Below are positions 17,948 through 25,336 of a DNA stretch of 64,000 nt, piece by piece. The translations under genes were made by a program, and so were the position numbers. The first letter of the stretch is position 1. Every line of letters begins with the position of its first letter. The notes beneath the pieces are model-generated. The model had not been told where the DNA came from. It saw only the letters and a program-made list of their open reading frames with translations, and made no database searches. Source of the stretch: Phenylobacterium sp. (GTDB lineage: Bacteria; Pseudomonadota; Alphaproteobacteria; Caulobacterales; Caulobacteraceae); contig NZ_JAUYAF010000002.1 in NCBI RefSeq assembly GCF_030693625.1, positions 20,825 through 84,824 on the forward strand, written 5' to 3'.

Positions 17948-20900
17948 ATGACCTCCATTGTCTCCTCCTACACCCCGGCCCAGATCGCCGGCCTGTCGCG
18001 GCAGGAACTGGAGGCCCTGACCCGCGCCGACATGGCGGCGCTGAGCTTCAGCCAGATCGGCGCCCTGACGGCGACGGGTATGGAGGCCCTGTCGGGCGAA
18101 CAGCTTCAGGCCCTGTCCACCAAGCAGGTGACCGCGCTGGCGGCCACCCAGATCCGGGCGCTGTCCACCAGTCAGATCGTCTTCAGCGCCGCCCAGCTGG
18201 CGGCGTTCAACGGGACCCAGTTCCAGGGCTTTGAAGCCGAGGACATCGCGGCCTTCACCACGACCCAGATCCGGGGCCTTACCGCTCGCGAACTCTCAGC
18301 GGCGACCGCGGACCAGGTCGACGCCTTCTCCGCCACCCAGATCGCGGCGATGAGCGCCACCCAGATCCGGGGCTTCACGGCCACCGAGGTCGCGGGTCTC
18401 GACGATCAGCAGTTCGCCGCCTTGAGCGCGGGCCAGGTGGGCGCCCTTACCCCGACCCAGATCAAGGCCCTCAGCACCACACAGGTCGCGGCGCTCAGCA
18501 CCACCCAGGTCAAGGGCCTGACCGCAGCCGGACTGGAGGCGATGACCGCCACCCAGGTCAGCGCCCTGACGCCCGAACAGATTCCCGCCATATCCGCCGG
18601 CGGCTTCCTGGGCTTCACCGGCGCCGATATCGCCAGCTTCAGCAGCGAACAGCTTGGCGCCCTGACGCCCACCCAGATGGGGCGTCTGTCGACCCCGCAG
18701 GTCCGCGGCCTGACCGCGAGCCAAGTGGCAGGCTTGGCCGACGCCCAGCTCTCCGCCGTCACCACCGCCGGGATGGCGGCCTTCACAGCCAGCCAGGCTG
18801 CGGCCTTCACCCAGGCCCAAGTCGCGGCGCTCGCCACCACCCAGATCAAGGGCCTCTCTCCGGTGGCCGTGGGCGCGCTCTCCGCCGATCAGATCGATGG
18901 CCTGTCCGCCGGCCAGATGGCGGCGCTTTCGGTGACCCAGCTGCGAGGCTTCGACGCAGCCGACACCGCCTCCCTGGACGCCGCCCAGCTCGGCGCCCTG
19001 AGCACCCTCCAGACGGGAGCTTTCAACGCCACCCAGATTCAGGCGCTGAGCCCCGAGCAGCTCGCTTCGCTCACCACGACCCAGATCAAGGGGCTCACCG
19101 CCGCCCAGATGACGGCGATGACACCGACCCAGATCGGCGCTTTCACGGTCACCCAGATTCCCGATCTGACGGTCGCCGGCCTCTCCGGCCTCACGGCGGC
19201 CAATATGGCTGGCCTGAGCACCGAGCAGTTGGGCGCCCTGAGCTCGGGCCAGATCAGCAAGCTATCGGCCATGCAGGTGCGCGGGCTGACGGCGACCCAG
19301 ATTCCCGCCCTGGCCGACACCCAACTGGCCGCGCTGACCGCCGGCGGGATGGCGGGGCTCACCCCCACCCAGGTGGCGGCGTTCAGCGAAACCCAGATCG
19401 CGGCCCTGACCACCACCCAGGTCCGGGGCCTGTCAGCCGCCGCCGTCGGCGCCCTGTCCGAAGCCCAGGTCCAGGCCATGTCGGTGAGCCAGGTCGGGGC
19501 GCTCACCGCCACCCAAGTGCGGGGCCTGACGGCCACCGGGGCCGGCGCCCTGACCTCAGACCAGTTGGCGGCGCTGAGCAGCGTCCAGGTGGCCAACCTT
19601 TCGGTCACGGCGATCACCAGCCTGACCGAGACAGATATAGGCGCCCTGACGACCACCCAGGTGCGAGCCCTTAGCGCTGGCCAGATCGGCAGCCTCTCCC
19701 CCACCCAGGCGGCCGGCCTACAGGTGACCCAGCTCGCCATGCTGAGCGCACTGCAGATGAAGGGTATCGCGGCCGCCGACCTGAGCACCCTGACCGCCGA
19801 GCAGATGGCGGCCTTCTCCACCACCCAGATCGCGGCGCTTGGCGCGGGCCAAGTCCAGGCCCTGACCTCCGCCCAGGTGGCCGGTCTGAGCACCACCCAG
19901 GTGGGTGGCATGGCGGCCACTCAGATCGCCGCCTTCACCTCCGCCCAGGTCGAGGCCCTGGCCTCCACCCAGCTCGCCGCCATGACACCGGGCGCTTTCA
20001 CGGGCCTCACCGCCACCAATATGGCCCAGCTGCGCACCGAACAGCTGGGAGCGCTCACCATCACTCAGATCACCAGGCTGTCGGTCTCGCAGCTCCAGGC
20101 CCTGGGCGACACCCAGATCGCTGGCCTGGCCGACACCCAGCTCACCGCCCTGACGGCCCCGGAACTGGCGTCCCTGTCGGGAACCCAGGTGGCGGCCTTC
20201 ACCCAGCAGCAGATCGCGGCGCTAACCACCACCCAAATCCGCGGCCTCACCGCCACCAGCCTCGGCTCGTTGACGCCTGAGCAGATCGGCGCGCTGTCGA
20301 GCACCCAGCTTCAGGCCCTCACCACCGCCCAGCTCAAGGGGTTCACCACCACCGAGGCGGCGTCCCTGACCACTGCCCAGTTCGCCGCCCTGTCGGAGAC
20401 CCAGGTGGCGGCCCTGTCGGCCAACGTCATCGGCGGCTTGACCCTCGACGAGGTGGCGGGCCTGAGCACCAGCCACCTGGCGGGCCTGTCCACGGCTCAG
20501 GTGGGGGCGCTGTCGGAGGAGCAGGTCGCGGTCCTGTCGACCACCCAGCTCGGCGCCCTGGGCGCCACCCAGATGCGAGGCCTGACCAGCGAGGCCCTGG
20601 CGGCCCTCACCGCCAGTCAGTTCGCCACCTTCTCGGCCACTCAGATGGCGGCCCTGACCGCCAACCAGATCAGGGGCTTCACCGGCGACGAGATCGACGA
20701 CATGACGTCCGAGCAGCTGGCCGGCCTCACGGCGGCGCAGCTCACCGGCCTTTCGGCCACGGCCATGGCGGCCCTGTCCACCACCGACGTCGCGGCGCTG
20801 ACCGCCACCCAGATCAAGGGCTTGGCGGCCACCACACTGGCGGCCTTCTCTTCGGAGCAGCTCGGGGCGCTATCGACCACCCAGATCCAGACCTTGAGCG

Positions 20901-23698
20901 TCGCCCAGGTCAGGGCGTTCACCCAGGAACAGGCCGGAGCCCTCACCACCGACCAGATCGCGGCCCTGCACACCACCCAGGTGGCGGCCCTGAGCACGAC
21001 GGCCCTCGCCGGCCTCACCCCCGGGGACATCGCGGGCCTGGCCCCCACCCAGATCGGGGCGATGGTGGCCGCCCAGATTCAAGCCTTGTCCGGCGATCAG
21101 ATCCAGGCCCTGACCACCACCCAGATCGCGGGCTTCACCGCCCTCCAGCTCAAGGGCCTCACCGCCACCTCCCTGGGCGCCCTCAGCGTCTCCCAGTTCG
21201 CCGCCCTCTCGGCTAGCCAGATCGGTTCCCTGACCTCGGCCGCCATCGGCGGGTTGAGCGTCGAGCAGGTCGAGGCCCTGACCACCACCCAGCTGGACGC
21301 CTTCAAGACCACCGGGATCGCCGGCTTCACTGACGCCCAGGTCGCCGCCATGAGCGAGGCGCAGATTGCCAGCCTGGAAGCCAGCCAGATCGGCGCCCTG
21401 ACCACCACGGCGATGGCCGGCCTGACCGCCGCCGAGATCGGAGCCCTGACGGACAGCCAGATCGCCGCCCTGTCGGCCACGCAGCTGGCGGCGCTCTCGG
21501 CCGAGCAGCTGCAGGGCTTCTCGGCCTCGCAGCTGGACAACCTGACCACCAGGCAGGTGGCGGGCCTCAACGCCACCAACCTCGGCGCCCTCTCCAATGA
21601 GCAGATCGCCGCCCTGACGCCCTCGCAGATCGCGGCGCTCAGCGCTACGGCGGTGGGCGGCCTGACCCCGACGCAGGTCGCGGCCCTGACCGACACCCAG
21701 ATTGACGCCCTGAAGGCGGCCAGCGTCGGCGGCCTGACCTCGACCCAGGTGGCGGCCATGACTGACGGGCAGATCGCCGGGCTGGCGGCGACGCAGATCG
21801 CCGCGCTCAGCGCCAGCGCGGTCACGGGCCTGAGCGCCGCAGATATCGGCGCGCTCACCACGACCCAGGTCGCCGCGCTCAGCGCCACCCAGATGGGCGC
21901 CCTGTCGGACGATCAGGTCGACGGGTTCGACGCCACACAGCTTCGCGGCCTGAGCGCCAAGCAGATCGCCGGACTGTCCACCACAGCCATCTCGGGCCTG
22001 GCGCCGGAGAGTGTCGCAGCCTTCACCACCACCCAGGTCTCGGCCCTGGCCGCCACCCAGGTCGCCGCCCTGACCGCCGCGGATGTGCAGGCCATGACGG
22101 CCGCCCAGATCGCGGCCCTGTCGGTCTCAGGGGTCGCCGGGCTGGCCGACACCCAGGTGGCCGCCCTGAACGCCACCCAGATGGCGGCCTTCACCCCCAC
22201 CGAGATCGCCGCCTTGACCGCCACAGCGGTCTCGGGGCTGACGGCCACCCAGATCGCCGGACTCTCGAAGGAACAGTTGGCTGCGATGACCCCGGGTCAG
22301 ATCGCCGCCATCTCCACCACCAGCATCGTCGGCCTCACCCCCACCGAGATCGCGGGCCTCAGCCTCACCCAGTTCGGCAGCCTGACCCCCACCCAGGTGG
22401 GAGCCTTCACCCCCACTCAGGTGGCGTCGCTGACCGCGGCCCAGGTGGCGGCCCTGACGCCGGCTGAGGTCGGCGGCTTGACCCCGACCCACATCGCGGC
22501 CCTGACCCCGACCCAGTTCGCCGCCCTCAGCCCCACCCAGCTGGCCGCCATGTCGACGACGGGCATCACCGGCCTGACCTCGACCGAGATCGCGGGCCTG
22601 ACGAGGACCCAGCTCACCAGCTTCACCGCCACCCAGATCGGCGCCCTGACCTCGACCCAGTTCGCGACGCTGAGCCAGACCCAGCTCGCCGACCTGACGG
22701 CCACCGAGATCAGTGGCCTGACCGCCACCCACGTCGCCAGCCTGACTCCCACCCAGATCGCGGCGATGACCACCACCCATATCGCGGCCCTGTCGGCGAG
22801 CGGCGTGTCGGGCCTGACCGCCGATCAGATCCCGGCCCTGTCGGCGACCCAGATCGCCGCCTTCACCGCCACCGAGGTCGCCGCCCTTTCGGCCGGCGCC
22901 ATCTCCGGCCTGTCGACCGAGGACATCACCGGCCTGACCTCGACCCAGTTCGCGGCCCTGACGCCGGAACAGGTCCGCGCGCTCTCCACCACCCAGGTGG
23001 CGGGGCTGGGGACCACCCAGGTCGGCCTGTTGGACGCCTCGGACGTGCGCAGCCTGACGCCCACCCAGATCGCGGCCCTGACCTCCACCGGGTTCGCCGC
23101 GCTGACCCCGACCCAGATCCAGGCCCTGTCGGCCGCCGGGATCACCGGCCTGACCGAGGAACAGATCACCCAGATGACCCTGACCCAGCTCGGCGGCCTG
23201 ACCACCGAGCAGATCGGGGCGCTCACCACCACGGAAATCGGCTATCTCACCGCCGCCGGACTGGCGGCCATGACGGTCACCCAGCTCAGCGGCCTGGTGC
23301 GAATGCAGCTGCGGGCCTTGAGTGAGAGCCAGTTCGATGCGCTGACCGAGACCCAGGTGGCCTCCTTCAGCGGGACCCAGATCGCCAACCTGGAGTCCAC
23401 CGACCTCAACAGCTTCGAACCCACCCAGTTCGAGGCCCTGACCTCGACCCAGGTGGGATCGCTGACACCTACCCAGCTCAACAGCCTGAACGCGACGATG
23501 ATGTCGTCCTTCACGGACCGGCAGCTGGTGGGCCTGACCGTCACCCAGGTGGCTAGCCTCTCGATCACCAGCATCAGCGCCCTGACGCCCCGCGAACTGA
23601 TGGCCCTGAACGGCACCCAGATCGACGCCTTCACCCCGACCCAGATGGCCAGCATCACGCCCGAGCAGTTGGCCGCCATGCAGGCCGGTTCGTCCTGA
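17948..23698 (+). CDS. Giant protein made of 238 octapeptide repeats, unknown function
   Basis: The 1916-residue protein parses completely as MTSIVSS, 238 units of eight residues (one, residues 72-78, has seven) and MQAGSS. The consensus unit is L-(T/S)-x-T-Q-(I/V)-x-(A/G). Position 1 is almost always Leu, Phe, Met or Ile, and position 5 is Gln in about 70% of units; the others carry Asp, Glu, Gly, Ala, Asn or Ser there, often as two neighbouring units. There is no cysteine or tryptophan and very little charge. No signal peptide, membrane helix or anchor is seen. The (T/S)-x-x-Q spacing resembles helix capping, so short helices stacked as a solenoid are one possibility; a beta-solenoid with two or three units per turn is another. 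A structural, adhesive or surface role is a guess. The start is ATG 17948 with only weak GGGAC upstream. Confidence 0.9.
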   Translation: MTSIVSSYTPAQIAGLSRQELEALTRADMAALSFSQIGALTATGMEALSGEQLQALSTKQVTALAATQIRALSTSQIVFSAAQLAAFNGTQFQGFEAEDIAAFTTTQIRGLTARELSAATADQVDAFSATQIAAMSATQIRGFTATEVAGLDDQQFAALSAGQVGALTPTQIKALSTTQVAALSTTQVKGLTAAGLEAMTATQVSALTPEQIPAISAGGFLGFTGADIASFSSEQLGALTPTQMGRLSTPQVRGLTASQVAGLADAQLSAVTTAGMAAFTASQAAAFTQAQVAALATTQIKGLSPVAVGALSADQIDGLSAGQMAALSVTQLRGFDAADTASLDAAQLGALSTLQTGAFNATQIQALSPEQLASLTTTQIKGLTAAQMTAMTPTQIGAFTVTQIPDLTVAGLSGLTAANMAGLSTEQLGALSSGQISKLSAMQVRGLTATQIPALADTQLAALTAGGMAGLTPTQVAAFSETQIAALTTTQVRGLSAAAVGALSEAQVQAMSVSQVGALTATQVRGLTATGAGALTSDQLAALSSVQVANLSVTAITSLTETDIGALTTTQVRALSAGQIGSLSPTQAAGLQVTQLAMLSALQMKGIAAADLSTLTAEQMAAFSTTQIAALGAGQVQALTSAQVAGLSTTQVGGMAATQIAAFTSAQVEALASTQLAAMTPGAFTGLTATNMAQLRTEQLGALTITQITRLSVSQLQALGDTQIAGLADTQLTALTAPELASLSGTQVAAFTQQQIAALTTTQIRGLTATSLGSLTPEQIGALSSTQLQALTTAQLKGFTTTEAASLTTAQFAALSETQVAALSANVIGGLTLDEVAGLSTSHLAGLSTAQVGALSEEQVAVLSTTQLGALGATQMRGLTSEALAALTASQFATFSATQMAALTANQIRGFTGDEIDDMTSEQLAGLTAAQLTGLSATAMAALSTTDVAALTATQIKGLAATTLAAFSSEQLGALSTTQIQTLSVAQVRAFTQEQAGALTTDQIAALHTTQVAALSTTALAGLTPGDIAGLAPTQIGAMVAAQIQALSGDQIQALTTTQIAGFTALQLKGLTATSLGALSVSQFAALSASQIGSLTSAAIGGLSVEQVEALTTTQLDAFKTTGIAGFTDAQVAAMSEAQIASLEASQIGALTTTAMAGLTAAEIGALTDSQIAALSATQLAALSAEQLQGFSASQLDNLTTRQVAGLNATNLGALSNEQIAALTPSQIAALSATAVGGLTPTQVAALTDTQIDALKAASVGGLTSTQVAAMTDGQIAGLAATQIAALSASAVTGLSAADIGALTTTQVAALSATQMGALSDDQVDGFDATQLRGLSAKQIAGLSTTAISGLAPESVAAFTTTQVSALAATQVAALTAADVQAMTAAQIAALSVSGVAGLADTQVAALNATQMAAFTPTEIAALTATAVSGLTATQIAGLSKEQLAAMTPGQIAAISTTSIVGLTPTEIAGLSLTQFGSLTPTQVGAFTPTQVASLTAAQVAALTPAEVGGLTPTHIAALTPTQFAALSPTQLAAMSTTGITGLTSTEIAGLTRTQLTSFTATQIGALTSTQFATLSQTQLADLTATEISGLTATHVASLTPTQIAAMTTTHIAALSASGVSGLTADQIPALSATQIAAFTATEVAALSAGAISGLSTEDITGLTSTQFAALTPEQVRALSTTQVAGLGTTQVGLLDASDVRSLTPTQIAALTSTGFAALTPTQIQALSAAGITGLTEEQITQMTLTQLGGLTTEQIGALTTTEIGYLTAAGLAAMTVTQLSGLVRMQLRALSESQFDALTETQVASFSGTQIANLESTDLNSFEPTQFEALTSTQVGSLTPTQLNSLNATMMSSFTDRQLVGLTVTQVASLSITSISALTPRELMALNGTQIDAFTPTQMASITPEQLAAMQAGSS
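17969..23677 (+). repeat. 24-base / 8-residue tandem repeat array with a 34-unit super-period
   Basis: The array contains 238 diverged 24-base units in one frame. Irregular units recur at a fixed distance. Pairs or groups starting at 19166, 19982 and 20798 (LTVAGLSG/LTAANMAG/LSTEQLGA and counterparts) are each 816 bases, or 34 units, apart. Other markers repeat with the same spacing: units 65/99/133, 69/103/137 and 76/110/144. The earliest copy (from 18590) is only 24 units before the next, as if ten units were lost or later added. The pattern fades in the last third. Confidence 0.85.
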
Positions 23699-23727
23699 TC
23701 CAGGCCGCTGAGGCCTGAGGTCGCGCT

Positions 23728-24450
23728 CTAGGCGCCCGCGGCCACCCCCGCTGCGGCGTCCTGCTCGATCAGCACCAGGGCCTCCAGCATCAGCTCGCGC
23801 ATCGCCCGGCTGGCGCCCTCGGCGTCGCCGGCCAGGATGGCGTCGGAGACCTTCTGGTGGTCGGCGATGCTCGCCAGACGGACGCCCTTGCGCCGGTTGG
23901 TCAGGCGGATGGAGGTGCGCAGGGCGACGTCGATCAGGTCGCGCATCTGGGCCAGGAAGCGGTTGCCGCTGGCCCGCAGGATAGCGACGTGGAAGGCGAT
24001 GTCGGACTCCAGCGGATCATCCTCGCCCCGCTCGGCGGCCTTCATGCGATCCAGCCCCGCGATGATCGCGGCCTTGGCCTCGTCGCTGGCCAGGCGCGCG
24101 GCCATGGAAGCGGCCATGGGCTCGATGGCGAGGCGAACCTGGGTGAACTCCAGCAGCAGGGTCGGCGAGAACTTGCGCTGCAGGAACCAGCGCAGCACGT
24201 CGGGATCCAGCAGGTTCCAGTTGGTCTCCGGCTCCACCCAGGTGCCCTGGCGCGGACGGGCGTTGAGCAGGCCCTTGGTGGTCAGCATCTTGACCGCCTC
24301 GCGCAGCACGCTACGGCTCACCCCCAGGCGCTTGCACAGCTCGGCCTCGATGGGGAACGGGTTCTGCGCGCCATAGACGCCGCAGACGATCTCCTGGCCC
24401 AGGCGCTGGACGATGTCGTGGGTGAAGCTACGGCCGTGGGTGGTCCTCAT
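23728..24450 (-). CDS. FCD/FadR-type GntR-family transcriptional regulator
   Basis: The 240-residue protein has an N-terminal winged helix-turn-helix (about 10-75; EAELCKRLGVSRSVLREAVKMLTTKGLL) and a C-terminal all-helical FCD ligand domain (about 95-225). The FCD domain contains the acidic/histidine metal-binding residues of the family (DIAFHVAILRASGN, then the IADHQKVSDAI histidine). Such regulators usually respond to sugar acids or other carboxylates. The gene is not next to an obvious catabolic operon: the giant repeat gene lies downstream and the nitrate genes upstream. Its target is therefore unknown. Start at ATG 24450; no strong ribosome site is seen. Confidence 0.88.
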   Translation of the reverse strand: MRTTHGRSFTHDIVQRLGQEIVCGVYGAQNPFPIEAELCKRLGVSRSVLREAVKMLTTKGLLNARPRQGTWVEPETNWNLLDPDVLRWFLQRKFSPTLLLEFTQVRLAIEPMAASMAARLASDEAKAAIIAGLDRMKAAERGEDDPLESDIAFHVAILRASGNRFLAQMRDLIDVALRTSIRLTNRRKGVRLASIADHQKVSDAILAGDAEGASRAMRELMLEALVLIEQDAAAGVAAGA

Positions 24451-24562
24451 CGGCGGATCGCCGGCGCGTCGCGCGCGACCAGGTCAGCGTGCGAAATGAG
24501 ACACCTCCAGGCCCGCAGCTTGGGTGCGGTCCTGAAAGCATGTTCCAGCTTTGCCCTGACGG

Positions 24563-25336
24563 TCAAGCGCGCAGGGCTTGGACGTTTTCTTGCTGCGCCT
24601 GCAGGAAGGCGCCGGGCGCCAGGGCGGTGACATCGCCCACCACGATCATCACCGGTCCCGCGCCGGTGGCCGCGGCCAGGGCCGGCAGGCACTCAAGCGA
24701 CCCGCTGCTGAACCGCGCATCGGGGCTCCCGACATTCTCCATCACCGCCACCGGCGTGGTGGACGCGCGGCCCGCCGCGATCAGCCGGGCGCGGATCTGC
24801 TCAGCGGCGGCCCCGCCCATATAGATGGCCAGGGTGGTCTCCGGATCGCCCGCGCCGTCCCAGTCGGCCACCAGCCTGCCCGCCGTCAGGGTGGCGGTGG
24901 CGAACACCACGCGGCGCGCCAGGCCGCGGTGGGTCAGGGGGAAGTCGAACTGTGCGGCGCCCGCGCAGGCGGTGGTGACGCCCGGCACGATCTCCACGGC
25001 CACGCCGTGGGACTTCAGGAACGCGCTCTCCTCCCCCACCCGGCCGAAGATCGAGGGATCGCCCCCCTTCAGCCGAACAACCTTCAGGCCGCGCCGCGTC
25101 AGGCGCAGCATCAGGCGGTTGATCGTGTCCTGCGCCATGCTGGTCCGTCCCGCCCGCTTGCCGGTCTGGATGCGGATACAGTTGGCCGGCGCCAGGTCGA
25201 GGATATCGGCGCCGACCAGGGCGTCATAGAGCAGGGCCTGGGCGCCCTGGACCGCCCGCAGGGCGCGCACCGTCATCAGGTCGGCGGGTCCGGGACCCGC
25301 GCCCACCAGCTGCACCTGACCGAGATCATGCGGCAT
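24563..25336 (-). CDS. cobA: Uroporphyrinogen-III C-methyltransferase
   Basis: The 257-residue enzyme adds two methyl groups from S-adenosylmethionine to uroporphyrinogen III, giving precorrin-2, the precursor of siroheme. Family motifs are present: LVGAGPGPADLMTVRAL at the N-terminus, YDALVG, RLKGGDPSIFGR and EIVPGVTTACAGAA. The start at 25336 is fixed by AAGGAG seven bases upstream and by the typical N-terminus; longer frames run into the nitrate reductase gene. It overlaps the end of nasA by 11 bases and is the last gene of the nitrate operon, where it serves the siroheme need of nitrite reductase NirB. Confidence 0.92.
   Translation of the reverse strand: MPHDLGQVQLVGAGPGPADLMTVRALRAVQGAQALLYDALVGADILDLAPANCIRIQTGKRAGRTSMAQDTINRLMLRLTRRGLKVVRLKGGDPSIFGRVGEESAFLKSHGVAVEIVPGVTTACAGAAQFDFPLTHRGLARRVVFATATLTAGRLVADWDGAGDPETTLAIYMGGAAAEQIRARLIAAGRASTTPVAVMENVGSPDARFSSGSLECLPALAAATGAGPVMIVVGDVTALAPGAFLQAQQENVQALRA

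Noticed and set aside
17766-17951. 61-codon open frame ending over the ATG of the giant repeat gene
   Set aside because: It starts at TTG without a ribosome site, spans the sigma-54-like promoter and has arginine-rich composition typical of chance frames in high-GC DNA.
18172-23679. Many long minus-strand open frames inside the repeat array, some with Trp-Val-rich repeated peptides
   Set aside because: They are mirror frames of the 24-base repeat and follow its period; none has a ribosome site or an independent protein character.
17948-23698. The repeat array as a CRISPR-like or non-coding repeat
   Set aside because: The 24-base units keep one open frame for 1916 codons with position-specific residues, and there are no unique spacers.
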